From: Thauera sp. K11
Lineage (GTDB): Bacteria > Pseudomonadota > Gammaproteobacteria > Burkholderiales > Rhodocyclaceae
NCBI RefSeq assembly: GCF_002354895.1
Contig: NZ_CP023439.1
Location: 186,001-250,000 of the forward strand
Reading direction: 5' to 3'
Length of the DNA: 64,000 nucleotides
Position numbers and translations under genes: made by a program. Each line of letters begins with the position of its first letter. Position 1 is the first letter of the stretch. Positions 26,848-35,710 of the stretch are shown here, in pieces. The notes under the pieces were generated by a model. That model was not told the origin of the DNA. It saw nothing but the letters and a program-made list of their open reading frames with translations, and searched no databases.

Positions 26848-27459
26848 ATGACTACCGCCCAAGCCATACGCGAACGTATCGCGGCGCACCCCGCCGGCGA
26901 GCCCTTCACCCCCGCGCTGTTCGCGGGGCTGGGGTCGCGTGCGGCCATCGACCAGACCCTGATGCGGCTCACCCAAGCCGGCCGGATCGAGCGCATCGGG
27001 CACGGCCTGTACAGCGTGCCCAAAGCGGGGCGCTTCGGCGTCAAGACGATGCCGCCCCCCGAGAAGGTGGTGCGGACGGTGGCGGCGAGCGAGGGGGCGA
27101 CCATCGAGGTGCATGGCGCCGAGGCCGCGCGGCGCTTCGGCTTTTCGACGCAGGTGCCGGCGCAGCCGGTGTTCTGCACCTCGGGGTCGTCGCGCACGGT
27201 GCGTCTGGGCAGGATGGTGGTGCGCCTGCAGCACGTGGCGCCGCGCAAGCTGGTGTTGGCGGGACGGCCGGCGGGCCAGGCGCTGTCCGCACTGTGGTAT
27301 CTGGGCCGCGGCCAGGTCACCCCCGCAACGTTCGGGCGCATCGCCGAGAAGCTGCCGGCAACCGAGTTCGAGGCCCTGCGCGAGGCCAAGTCCTCGATGC
27401 CGGCCTGGATGGTGGAAGCACTGGTCGGCTATGAGCACGGGGAATTCAAGCATGGCTGA
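26848..27459 (+). CDS. abiEi: AbiEi-type antitoxin (DUF6088)
   Basis: The 203-residue protein has an N-terminal winged helix (ALFAGLGSRAAIDQTLMRLTQAGRIERIGHGLYSVP, about 25-60) that binds DNA and a C-terminal antitoxin domain (RLQHVAPRKLVLAGRPAGQALSALWYLG). AbiE is a type IV toxin-antitoxin system: the antitoxin acts without binding the toxin directly. ATG at 26848 follows GGAGG by five bases; the ATG at 26836 has no such site. It overlaps AbiEii by 8 bases and carries its own operator upstream. The pair reads against the transfer genes. Confidence 0.88.
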   Translation: MTTAQAIRERIAAHPAGEPFTPALFAGLGSRAAIDQTLMRLTQAGRIERIGHGLYSVPKAGRFGVKTMPPPEKVVRTVAASEGATIEVHGAEAARRFGFSTQVPAQPVFCTSGSSRTVRLGRMVVRLQHVAPRKLVLAGRPAGQALSALWYLGRGQVTPATFGRIAEKLPATEFEALREAKSSMPAWMVEALVGYEHGEFKHG

Positions 27460-28471
27460 GTCCCCCGTGCGCTATTTCGATCTCGCCCCGGCGGAGCAGG
27501 CCGAACTGCTGCACGGTCTGGCGCCGGTGCTGGGGCGCCGCGCCGAAATCCTGGAAAAGGACATCTGGCTGTGCCTGGCGTTGGGCATCCTGTTCAGCCT
27601 GCCCGGCCGCAAGCCGATGGCGTTCAAGGGCGGCACATCGCTGTCCAAGGTCTATCAGGCCATCGAACGCTTTTCCGAAGACATCGACGTCACGGTCGAT
27701 TACCGCAGCCTGGTCGAAGACGCGCCCGATCTGGCGGCACTCGCCAGCAACAGCCAGCGAAAAAGGCTGTCCGATGCGCTCAAGGCGGCGCTGGCAGAGT
27801 ATGTGACCGCCGAGTTGCTGCCCGCGCTGCGCGAGGCTCTGGCGCAGGCCCTGCCGGGGCGGGAGATCGCCGTCGAGATCAGCGACGATGCGGAAAAGCT
27901 CTGGCTCTACTATCCGAGCGCTGTGGAGAACGCGGACGCCTACCTGCGCCCGAACGTGCTGATCGAGTTCGGCGGGCGCAATGCCACCTTGCCGCAGGAC
28001 ACCCTGGAAATCGTGCCCGATGTGGCCGCGCATGTGCCGGGGCTGACATTTCCGGTTGCGCAGGTCGCGGTGCTGTCGCCCATGCGCACCTTCTGGGAAA
28101 AGGCGACGCTGATCCATGTCGAATGCCATCGCCCGGATCTTCGGGCGGGGGCCGAGCGGCTGTCGCGGCACTGGTACGACCTGGCGCGGCTGGCCGACCA
28201 CGAGGTCGGCCGCAAGGCCATTGCCGATGTCGAACTGCTGCGCGACGTGTTGAGCATCAAGGAGACGTTCTACCGCAGCAGCTACAGCCGCTATGACCTG
28301 TGCCTGACGGGTGGTCTGCGGCTGGTCCCGGAGCGGGCGCAACTCGACGCCTTGCGGGAGGACTACCAGGCAATGATTTCCGCGCAGATGTTCTATGGCG
28401 ACACCTTGTCGTTCGAGCGCATCATCGAGCGCCTGGCCGACCTCGAGCAGGAAATCAACCAGGGGTGGTGA
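27452..28471 (+). CDS. abiEii: AbiEii nucleotidyltransferase toxin
   Basis: The 339-residue protein has the DNA polymerase-beta-like nucleotidyltransferase signature FKGGTSLSK (residues 58-66) and SEDIDV (75-80, with D77 and D79 as metal ligands). AbiEii/MenT-type toxins transfer nucleotides to tRNA and stop growth, giving phage abortive infection. The key residues are intact. The start overlaps the AbiEi end, and the 3' end overlaps the convergent traC gene by 17 bases, so this cassette was inserted with almost no spare DNA. Confidence 0.9.
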   Translation: MAESPVRYFDLAPAEQAELLHGLAPVLGRRAEILEKDIWLCLALGILFSLPGRKPMAFKGGTSLSKVYQAIERFSEDIDVTVDYRSLVEDAPDLAALASNSQRKRLSDALKAALAEYVTAELLPALREALAQALPGREIAVEISDDAEKLWLYYPSAVENADAYLRPNVLIEFGGRNATLPQDTLEIVPDVAAHVPGLTFPVAQVAVLSPMRTFWEKATLIHVECHRPDLRAGAERLSRHWYDLARLADHEVGRKAIADVELLRDVLSIKETFYRSSYSRYDLCLTGGLRLVPERAQLDALREDYQAMISAQMFYGDTLSFERIIERLADLEQEINQGW

Positions 28472-31340
28472 GCGCATCCGGGTCGGTGTACAGGGCTTGC
28501 GGCTCGATGCCGCGGGTGCGGTCGATCATTTCGGCGATCCTGTGTGCCGCGTCCAGTTCGCCGATGCCGTATTGCTGCATCAGCCGGTAGCGCTCGGCTT
28601 TCTCTTCGGGTTCCGTTTGCGCGAGTGCGAGGTACAGGCTCGGCGGCACTGCACGGAACAGCAGTTCCATGCTACGCGAGAGAATGACCCCCTCCGAGAA
28701 CTTCCCCGATTCCTTCCTGGCCGAGCGCATCAGCGCCTTCTGTGCCGGCGTGAGTTCGCGGAACCGCGCGATCTTGTCCACTTCGTCCGGCGGCATGCTG
28801 AGACAGACCCACCACTCGATCATGTTGAGCAGCACTTCCGCCTCACGTGGCAGATCGTCCAGATTCTGCGTCGCCAGCCAGAACCAGGCGCCCAGCTTGC
28901 GCCACATCTTCGTGATCTTGACGATGTAGGGCGACAGCAACGGGTTCCTGGTAATGATGTGGCCCTCGTCGGTGACGGAGAGGATGGGCCGTCCCAGGAA
29001 CTGGTCGCGCTCGGCGATGTTGTTGATGGTGTTGATGAGGCTGATGTAGGCGATCGAGAGCTGGGCGTTGTAGCCTTCCCTGGCATAGGTCGCCAGATCG
29101 ACGATGGTGATGTCCGCTTCCGGCCAGGGCGTGCCCGGGCGGTCGAACATCTCGCCGTCCGCGCCCTGGGTGAAGAGGTTCATCGCATCGGCCATCTCCA
29201 GCAGCCGGGTGCGGCGGATGTCCGGCAGGCTCATGTCGGCCCCGCGTTCGCGCAGCGCGTCGCGCACGTCGCGCGTCAGCACCGTGTGCTGTTCTGCGTG
29301 GCAGCGATGGGCGGCATCGAGGATGCACTGGCGGATCAGGCTGCGGTCGGCGCGGGTCATGCGCGCTTCTTCGCGCTCCTCGCCGCCGGTGATCATCAGG
29401 CGGGCGGTGATTTCCAGCTCGCCGAGCACGTCGCGCTGCTCGTCGCCCGCGGCCGTGTCTTCCACATCGTCCAGCGCATCGGCATCGAGGGTGTGCACCT
29501 GGCTCGGCGTGTCCACCAGGCGCCGGGCGTCGGCAAACGGCGCCAGGCTCACGCCCGCTCCGGGTGCGAGCTTCACGCGATGCACCGACATGCCCAGCCG
29601 CGCGGCATGCTCGCCGAACAGCCCGAAGCTGTTGCCGGCTTCGACGATAAACAGGCGCGGGCGGTAGATCGCCGCGACCTGGTTGAGGATGTTGTTGAGG
29701 GTGGCGCTCTTGCCCGAGCCGGTCGGCCCGAAAAAGAACATATGCGCGTTCATTTGCCGGTCGAGGCGGTTCAGCGGATCGAAGGTGACGAGGCCGCCGC
29801 CGCGATTGAACACCGTGATGCCCGGGTGCCCGGTGCCCTGGCTGCGGCCCCACAGCGGCGCCAGGTTGACGGCGTGCTGCACGAACATCAACTGCGTGTA
29901 CCACTGGCGCTTGTCCTTGGCCGGGTCATAGACGCAGGGCAGCCAGCGCAGGTAGGTATTGAGCGGCGCCACCTCGTCATCCTCGCGCACCGGCTGCAGG
30001 CCGGCGTTGAGGAGCACGTTGCCCAACTGCAGCCCGCGCGCGTCGAGTTCAGCCAGGTCGCGGCCCCGCAGGTAGAACGTCAGCGCGCCGCGATAGAGCT
30101 TGTGTGCGCTGCCGATCAGTCCCCGTGCCTGCTCTACATCGTGGCGGGTCTGCTCGGAGGCGATCGTCTCGCCGACCGCCTTGCGCGCCAAGTGGTTCAG
30201 GTGTGCCTCCAGCACGTCCTGGGGCGTCGCCACCAGCGTCAGGCACAGGATCGTGCCTTCCGGAAGCTGATCGAACAGCGCATTGATCGCATCGCCGCCC
30301 TTGCGGGTCTCGCCGGTGACGTGGCCCGTGGACGGCGGCATCCGCAGGCGGTCGACACTGATGGCCCGGTGCGGCAGGTCGTCGAAGTACCACAGTCCCT
30401 CAGCCACGTCCGAGCGGGGCTGGCCGAAGAACAGGCGCTGCGCGAAGTCGGTGCCGCTGGCCAACTCGATCTCGCCCGGCTCGGTCTCCTCAGGATAACG
30501 GGTCAATGCGTAGAAGCGCTCACGGTCGGCCTCGCTCGGGCCGAGCAGGGTCGGGTGCGGGTTGAACCAGCGCAGCAGCCAGTCGTATACGTCGGCTGCG
30601 CCCAGGCGCCGGCTGTGCACGCCGGCATTGGCGAGGCCGCCGGTGAGGCGCTCGCAGACGGTGTTCAGGGCGTGTTCCGGCGATTGCCCGCGGCGCACCG
30701 GCGTCTGGCCGACGCGCCGGTAGACGACCATGCGCGTGCGCCGGGTCTGGCCGCGCCAGGGCAGGCGGGAGACGGTGTGGTCCTCGAACAGGCCACCGGA
30801 TTTCGAAATGGCGCGCAGGTGGTGCGCGAAGTGGCGCAGGTAGAACTCGGTGAAGGCGCTGCCCTGGGCGCGGGGCTGGACGTAGCGGCGCAGGGTGTCG
30901 AGGTAGGGGTCCCAGGCGGTTTCGTCCTGTGCGTAGAGCTGGATCACCCAGGGGTGGTCGTCCAGTTCGTCGCACGCATCCTGCAAGGCGTTTTCCAGGG
31001 TGTCGCGCACCTGCAGCAGCCATTCGGGCTCGCGTCCCTCGGTGCCCACCGGGGTCAGTTCGTAGAACGCCGCGACGGACGCGCCATCTTCGAGCAGCAT
31101 GCACTGCGTGTCGGGCAGGTATTCGACCCACGGCAGCAGATCGACGAAGGACGGCGCCACGTCGTACAGCGCCTCTTCGTCGGCCAGCGTGGCCGGCCGG
31201 CGCCGGGCATCGCGCGCGGTGCCGGGCTCGGGGATGCCGTGGGCGCGCAGGGCGGCGACGTGGCGCGCCCAGGCGTCGGCCGGCTGGTCCGGTCCGTTCG
31301 CGGCTTGCCGCTCCCTGGGCTTGAGTAACGACCAGGCCAT
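28455..31340 (-). CDS. traC: Conjugative transfer ATPase TraC (VirB4-like)
   Basis: Powers pilus assembly and substrate movement in the secretion channel. The 961-residue protein has a TraC-type N-terminal half, a Walker A motif FFFGPTGSGKSATLNNIL near residue 530, a Walker B region (PILSVTDEGHII) near 795, and LATQNLDDLP, all normal for the PFGI-1-type TraC (TIGR03744-like). The ATG overlaps the stop of the lipoprotein gene (ATGA), so it is translated as part of the tra operon. Its 3' end overlaps AbiEii convergently, so genes further left need another promoter. Confidence 0.93.
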   Translation of the reverse strand: MAWSLLKPRERQAANGPDQPADAWARHVAALRAHGIPEPGTARDARRRPATLADEEALYDVAPSFVDLLPWVEYLPDTQCMLLEDGASVAAFYELTPVGTEGREPEWLLQVRDTLENALQDACDELDDHPWVIQLYAQDETAWDPYLDTLRRYVQPRAQGSAFTEFYLRHFAHHLRAISKSGGLFEDHTVSRLPWRGQTRRTRMVVYRRVGQTPVRRGQSPEHALNTVCERLTGGLANAGVHSRRLGAADVYDWLLRWFNPHPTLLGPSEADRERFYALTRYPEETEPGEIELASGTDFAQRLFFGQPRSDVAEGLWYFDDLPHRAISVDRLRMPPSTGHVTGETRKGGDAINALFDQLPEGTILCLTLVATPQDVLEAHLNHLARKAVGETIASEQTRHDVEQARGLIGSAHKLYRGALTFYLRGRDLAELDARGLQLGNVLLNAGLQPVREDDEVAPLNTYLRWLPCVYDPAKDKRQWYTQLMFVQHAVNLAPLWGRSQGTGHPGITVFNRGGGLVTFDPLNRLDRQMNAHMFFFGPTGSGKSATLNNILNQVAAIYRPRLFIVEAGNSFGLFGEHAARLGMSVHRVKLAPGAGVSLAPFADARRLVDTPSQVHTLDADALDDVEDTAAGDEQRDVLGELEITARLMITGGEEREEARMTRADRSLIRQCILDAAHRCHAEQHTVLTRDVRDALRERGADMSLPDIRRTRLLEMADAMNLFTQGADGEMFDRPGTPWPEADITIVDLATYAREGYNAQLSIAYISLINTINNIAERDQFLGRPILSVTDEGHIITRNPLLSPYIVKITKMWRKLGAWFWLATQNLDDLPREAEVLLNMIEWWVCLSMPPDEVDKIARFRELTPAQKALMRSARKESGKFSEGVILSRSMELLFRAVPPSLYLALAQTEPEEKAERYRLMQQYGIGELDAAHRIAEMIDRTRGIEPQALYTDPDALTTPG

Positions 31341-31774
31341 CAGTAGTCTGCGGTCCGCGCGCCGGGCAGGGCGTACTGCACCCGCTGGTACAGCGGGAAT
31401 ACGGTGCTGTAGCCGGGCACGGGCACCGGATCGGTGCCGGCCAGATGCGGGAAGACGTACATCACCAGATCCGGATTCGGCAGGCGGTGGAACTGGCGGT
31501 CAATCTCGTTCTGCGCCGTGCGTGTGTAGCGGGCCTGCTCGCCGGGTGCAGCCCGCACGTCGGCTTCGGTCAGCGGCCGGCGCAGGGACTGGCGGGCGTC
31601 GAGCAGTTGCCGGGCGGCCGGACCGCCCCCGGCTCCGCCGCCGGTCTCGACGTTCCAGATGTCGAGCATGCTGCGATTGTCGTGGGGCAGCAGTTCCTCC
31701 TTGCGGGTGGCGCAGCCGCCCAGCACGAGGGCGAGGGCCAGCACCGCGAGGCCGTCAGTCCAGGTCCTGCGCAT
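31340..31774 (-). CDS. Conjugative transfer lipoprotein, TIGR03751-type
   Basis: The 144-residue protein has a lipoprotein signal (LALALVLGGC, lipidated at C21) and a soluble domain with LPNPDLVMYVFPHL. It is the TraV-like outer-membrane anchor of this secretion family. The start at 31774 has GGAGG 9 bases upstream; a longer reading to 31867 would place the signal internally. It overlaps the TraB-like gene before it by 20 bases and traC after it by 3-4 bases. Confidence 0.87.
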   Translation of the reverse strand: MRRTWTDGLAVLALALVLGGCATRKEELLPHDNRSMLDIWNVETGGGAGGGPAARQLLDARQSLRRPLTEADVRAAPGEQARYTRTAQNEIDRQFHRLPNPDLVMYVFPHLAGTDPVPVPGYSTVFPLYQRVQYALPGARTADY

Positions 31775-33158
31775 GGGGTGTACCTCCAAGGCGGCGATCG
31801 ACGCGGCGACCGGCCGGGTCGTAGTCGATGGCAAGCGGTTGTTCGAGATGGACTGCCACCTGGGCACCGGGCTTCACGTACACCGCGGCGAAGGCCTGCC
31901 CGTAGAGTTTGTTGACCCACTGCGACATGTCCTGCACGCCGCCGGCGAGAATCCGGCCCACGGCTTCGTTGGCGGTGATGCCGACCGTGCCGATGGCGCC
32001 GTCGGCGCCGACATAGGCCATGCGGCCGGTGTCGGAATCGATCAGCGAGGCGGCGCCGGCCCCGGCGGCGGTAATGAGTGCCTGGGTGCCGAGGTACTGC
32101 TGGGCGTTGCTGCGCCGCTCGCCGGACACGCACGGAATGCCGTAGGGGTCGCTGATCCAGCCCAGGCCCTCGCGGTTGTTGCCACCGCTGCCGCTGCGTT
32201 CGCCGTCTTCCGGGATGGTGCGGATGGTGCCGTCGTCGAAGACAAACGTGACGCTGCGGATCTGTCCGCGTACGCAGGACAGCGTCCAGTCGCCGGAGGC
32301 CGTGCCGCTGACGACCATGCCGGTCACGTCGGGAATCTCGATACCGTTGGCAGTCAGGTTGTCCGGGCCGATCAGCACCTTGAACGGGAACGGATCGTTG
32401 ACCGTGCCGTCGATCGGAATCCGGCCGATCAAGGCGGTCATGGCGACCGAGCCCATCAGCGTCGAATTGGTCGGCACGGTGTAGACCGGGGTCGTGGCGG
32501 GCACGCCCGCCGCGCGCCGGCCGGTCTCGACTGCGGATTCGGCGGCGCTCTCCAGCGTCTTCTGCGCCGGCCCGAAACGGGTCGGAAAGCTGAAGCTGCC
32601 GGTGCCGGGGCTGCGGCGCTTGCCGTCGTCGCGCACGTCGTCCGGCTCCACCCAGCGTACCGCCTCACCGCCGAAGCCGGCACCGTCGCCCGGTTCGAGC
32701 CCGAGGCCGACGGGCAACTCGGCATCCTTGTGACCGATGCCGTCGAGCCGCTGCTGCAACGCCTGCAGCAGCCCCTGGGTGCGCTGGCGCTCGGCGGCGA
32801 CCTGTTCGCGGTCCTGGCGCAACTGGCTGCGCTCGGTTTCGAGCGCGCTGGCGATGCGCCGGTCGATGGCGCCTTCGCGCTGGCGCAGGCGCTCGTTCTC
32901 GTCGCGCTGGGCCTTGTTCTCGGTGAGCGCGCTTTGCAATTCGGTGCGCAGTTGCCGCACCTGGGCGACCAGGGTCGCCACGGTGTCGCGCGGGGTGTCG
33001 CCTTCGACACCGAGCCGTTGCGCCTCCTCGGGGGTGAGTCGAATGCCGGCCTCCGTGCCGGGGGGCGGCCCGTCGTTCGAGAACAGCTTGACTGCGGCGA
33101 AGACGAGCAGCAGCACAAACGGGATCAGCAGCCATTTGAGCAGGCCGTTACTTTGCAT
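31755..33158 (-). CDS. ICE conjugation protein, TIGR03752-type (TraB-like)
   Basis: Core-complex scaffold spanning the envelope, comparable to TraB/VirB10. The 467-residue protein has a single membrane segment at about 9-28, a long coiled coil at about 60-140 (TLVAQVRQLRTELQSALTEN ...), a linker, and a beta-rich C-terminal domain with NSTLMGSVAMTALIGRIPIDG. I place the start at 33158, where GGAGG is five bases upstream; the ATG at 33173 is weaker. Overlapping neighbours on both sides show a single operon. Confidence 0.87.
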   Translation of the reverse strand: MQSNGLLKWLLIPFVLLLVFAAVKLFSNDGPPPGTEAGIRLTPEEAQRLGVEGDTPRDTVATLVAQVRQLRTELQSALTENKAQRDENERLRQREGAIDRRIASALETERSQLRQDREQVAAERQRTQGLLQALQQRLDGIGHKDAELPVGLGLEPGDGAGFGGEAVRWVEPDDVRDDGKRRSPGTGSFSFPTRFGPAQKTLESAAESAVETGRRAAGVPATTPVYTVPTNSTLMGSVAMTALIGRIPIDGTVNDPFPFKVLIGPDNLTANGIEIPDVTGMVVSGTASGDWTLSCVRGQIRSVTFVFDDGTIRTIPEDGERSGSGGNNREGLGWISDPYGIPCVSGERRSNAQQYLGTQALITAAGAGAASLIDSDTGRMAYVGADGAIGTVGITANEAVGRILAGGVQDMSQWVNKLYGQAFAAVYVKPGAQVAVHLEQPLAIDYDPAGRRVDRRLGGTPHAQDLD

Positions 33159-34032
33159 CGCGGCCTCCGTCATCGAGGCCGGGCACCGGCAGGTTGAGGC
33201 GAGCGTCGACCGGGGCGATGGCTGGCAGCAGGGCCTGCGCCAGACCGTGCCCGCGGGTGACGAGGTAGACGACGGTGGTGTCCTCCGGTGTGCCGGCCGG
33301 CCCCAGCGTGGCGTGCTGGAAGGTGGCGGTCATGAAGCGGCCCTGCAGCGTGCGCGGATCGAGGTCGAGCCAGTGCGCAGACGTGTTGCGCAGGCGCACG
33401 GCGCTGACCCACAGATCGTCCAGCCGCCAGGCCGCCAGTGCCCGGGCCTCGACCGGCAGCGTGGGCAGCAGGGTGTCCAGCGCCAGGTCGCGGCGCAAGC
33501 TCGCCCGCGTGATGCCGGGTACGGGGTCGATGGTGCGCAGGGGGGCGTACAGGCTTTGCGCGGCGTAGCGGGTCAGCACGACGGACACCGGCGTCTCGTG
33601 CCGCGCCGGCGTGCGGGCGACAGCCCCGTCATCATCGTCGGCGGCATCATTCCGTTGCTGGGCTGCACCGGCCTCGACGATGCGCACCGGTTCCAGTGGG
33701 GGCTGGCCTGCCTGCTCCGGCTCGGCGGCGATATCGATCAGGATCACCGTGCCGGTGTCGGCATCCTGCAATTGTAGGCGGGTCGGCTCGATCGGTTCGC
33801 TGGCGCGCAGGTAGACCGCGCCCGCCGCGCTCTGCACGCGCAGGCGCGCACCGACCGAGGCGGGCACGCCGACGCGCACGTTGCGGTCGATGAAGATCAC
33901 CCGCTCCTCACCGACGACGAGCGGCACGGCCAGCGGCAAGCGTTCCCAGCGCAGGATTTCGAGCGGGTGTGCCGCGGCGGCGGACAGCGCCAGCGCAAGG
34001 ACCGCGCAGGTGCGTGGCAACAGGCGGTTCAT
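33148..34032 (-). CDS. ICE conjugation protein, TIGR03749-type (TraK-like)
   Basis: Periplasmic secretin-like partner of the TraB/TraV core. The 294-residue protein has a signal peptide (RTCAVLALALSAAAAHP), a beta-rich N-terminal domain (LEILRWERLPLAVPLVVGEER) and a C-terminal domain with LPTLPVEARALAAWRL. Gene order (TraE-like, TraK-like, TraB-like, TraV-like) follows the usual MPF-G module. It overlaps both neighbours by a few bases. Confidence 0.86.
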   Translation of the reverse strand: MNRLLPRTCAVLALALSAAAAHPLEILRWERLPLAVPLVVGEERVIFIDRNVRVGVPASVGARLRVQSAAGAVYLRASEPIEPTRLQLQDADTGTVILIDIAAEPEQAGQPPLEPVRIVEAGAAQQRNDAADDDDGAVARTPARHETPVSVVLTRYAAQSLYAPLRTIDPVPGITRASLRRDLALDTLLPTLPVEARALAAWRLDDLWVSAVRLRNTSAHWLDLDPRTLQGRFMTATFQHATLGPAGTPEDTTVVYLVTRGHGLAQALLPAIAPVDARLNLPVPGLDDGGRDAK

Positions 34033-34691
34033 GGTGTGTCTCCCGGAGGAGGGGCAAGGTCGGCAGGCGCAGCGATGCGCTGGGGCGCCCCCTCGTAGCA
34101 GTCGATCACGAGGCCGAACGGATTGCGCGCCGGATCGACGTCCATGCGTGCGACCTTGAGGGGATAGCGCACGAACGCGCGTTTCACCTGCTCGCTGGCG
34201 TAGTACTCGTCGGCGGTGACGTCGAGCGTGACCACCCAGTCGCGGCGGGAAACCGTGCGCACGCGCAACGCGGGATCGTCGCCGTAGCTGCGGCCGGGAA
34301 TCTCGTAGATGCCGCGCACGCGCCGGCGCAGTTCACCGGCAGTGCGGCGGTATTCGTAGTCCTGCTGCAGGAAGGCCTGGCAGGCCGGCGTGAAGTAGGG
34401 CGAGAGCGCGTGGAGATTGCGCGGGTAGTCCTCGTCGCCATTGGTCGGCCAGCGCTGAAGCTGTTGCCAGACGTAGAAGGCAAACGCATAGACATTCTCG
34501 GGCGGCACTTCCCACCAGGGCCGGGTGCTGCCCGTGCGCAGATCGGGCGGTACGTGGATCGTGAGGCTCTTCGGCGCGCTCCACCAGCCGCCCCCCATCA
34601 CCAGCGCCAGTATGAACAACATGCAGACGCCCATGCGCAGGCTCCGGATGTGTGCTTGCAGGCGCTCGACCTCGTTCTTGAACCGGCTCAC
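34029..34691 (-). CDS. ICE conjugation protein, TIGR03746-type (TraE-like)
   Basis: The 220-residue protein has one membrane segment at about 20-38 and a periplasmic VirB8/TraE-like domain (IHVPPDLRTG, NVYAFAFYVWQQLQRW, FVRYPLKVARMDVD). It bridges the inner membrane and the core complex. The GTG start at 34691 overlaps the upstream stop (GTGA). A longer upstream reading exists but duplicates the previous gene in another frame. Confidence 0.87.
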   Translation of the reverse strand: MSRFKNEVERLQAHIRSLRMGVCMLFILALVMGGGWWSAPKSLTIHVPPDLRTGSTRPWWEVPPENVYAFAFYVWQQLQRWPTNGDEDYPRNLHALSPYFTPACQAFLQQDYEYRRTAGELRRRVRGIYEIPGRSYGDDPALRVRTVSRRDWVVTLDVTADEYYASEQVKRAFVRYPLKVARMDVDPARNPFGLVIDCYEGAPQRIAAPADLAPPPGDTP

Positions 34692-35086
34692 GGTGCCGTG
34701 CTCCTGCGCGTGCTCCACCAGCCGGAACGGGTGATCAGCCCGTGTCCGCCGACGAACGGGGCGAGCAGCGGCTGGCGCAGGGCCATCCGCCACTGGAGCT
34801 GCCGGTACAGCCAGGTGTCCGGCCGGCCGCGCTTGAACCGGCGCAGCGCACTGCCGCCGGCGAACACGCCGAGGGCGATCGCCAACACGATGGCGGTCGG
34901 GACGATGGCGATGGTGGCGAGCGCGAACGCCAGGGGCACGCCCACCATCAAGCCGAGCGCGCCCGACAGGCCGGCGCAGATCCACAGTTCATCGGCCGTC
35001 AGCCCGAGCACGACTACCGGGTGCCGGTTCAAGCGATGGGGCAGGAACGCCACCGTCCCGTCCGGGCGGATGTCCTGGTCAGCCAT
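34688..35086 (-). CDS. ICE conjugation protein, TIGR03750-type (TraL-like)
   Basis: A 132-residue inner-membrane protein: soluble N terminus (LPHRLNRHPVVVLGLT), two membrane segments at about 32-55 and 58-77, then the basic segment GRPDTWLYRQLQWR. It corresponds to the small TraL/VirB3-like subunit next to the VirB4-type ATPase. Coupled to the TraE-like gene by a 4-base overlap. Confidence 0.87.
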   Translation of the reverse strand: MADQDIRPDGTVAFLPHRLNRHPVVVLGLTADELWICAGLSGALGLMVGVPLAFALATIAIVPTAIVLAIALGVFAGGSALRRFKRGRPDTWLYRQLQWRMALRQPLLAPFVGGHGLITRSGWWSTRRSTAP

Positions 35087-35099
35087 GCCGACGGCCTCG

Positions 35100-35465
35100 T
35101 CAGAGAATGCCAGTGGCTTCGGTGAGCAGCCAGATGCCCACGACCAGCAGGACGGCGCCGACGGCCACGGTCAATCCAAACTGACCCCAGGTAGCACGGC
35201 CGGTGTGGATCTCGGCATAGCGCGTGTAGGCGTGGTAGCACACGCCGACGAACATCGAGGCGACCACCAGCAGGGCGATCAGGAGCACGATGTCGTAGCC
35301 GTAGTTGCGCAGCGTTTCCATGATGCCGCTGCCGGTGCCGCGGGAAGGGTTCTCGAGGGTGGGCAGCCCCTGGGCGTGGGCGAGCGGCGCCAGTGCGGCG
35401 AGTGTGGGCAGGGCGGCCAGATGCACGGGGCGGGGAGGGCGGAAGAAGCGGGCAGCGCAATGCAT
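35100..35465 (-). CDS. ICE membrane protein, TIGR03745-type
   Basis: The 121-residue protein has a signal-like N terminus (AALPTLAALAPLAHAQ) and two further membrane segments at about 58-78 and 95-115. Position and form resemble the pilin/TrbC-VirB2 type subunit of this family, which is an inference. The ATG at 35465 has GAGG about 9 bases upstream. It lies 13 bases before the TraL-like gene. Confidence 0.85.
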   Translation of the reverse strand: MHCAARFFRPPRPVHLAALPTLAALAPLAHAQGLPTLENPSRGTGSGIMETLRNYGYDIVLLIALLVVASMFVGVCYHAYTRYAEIHTGRATWGQFGLTVAVGAVLLVVGIWLLTEATGIL

Positions 35466-35476
35466 GATGACGACCT

Positions 35477-35710
35477 CTACGAGAGCAGGAAGAAAGTCAG
35501 CACCAGGTACAGGGCAGCGAAGCGCACCACGACCCCGAGGAACTGACGTTGGGAAAGCTGGTGCTCCGCCCAGCCGACATAGGCGGTGCGCATCGCCCAC
35601 ACGCCCCACACCAGCAGGACGGCGAACACGGCCCCGATCAGCACGACCGACACGGCGGCAGGGGTGAAGCCGCCGTTGGCCTGGAAGGCGACGGTCTGGG
35701 CGGCGTTCAT
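35477..35710 (-). CDS. ICE protein, TIGR03758-type
   Basis: A 77-residue protein with two membrane segments at about 18-40 and 58-76. A second small pilin-like subunit typically sits here in the module. It overlaps the RAQPRD gene by 4 bases and precedes the TIGR03745-type gene by 11 bases. Confidence 0.84.
   Translation of the reverse strand: MNAAQTVAFQANGGFTPAAVSVVLIGAVFAVLLVWGVWAMRTAYVGWAEHQLSQRQFLGVVVRFAALYLVLTFFLLS

Noticed and set aside
28395..31328. A 977-codon open reading on the plus strand opposite traC
   Set aside because: It mirrors traC codon by codon, is rich in Arg/Ala/Gly/His as expected from the complement of GC-rich code, and has no motifs or ribosome site.
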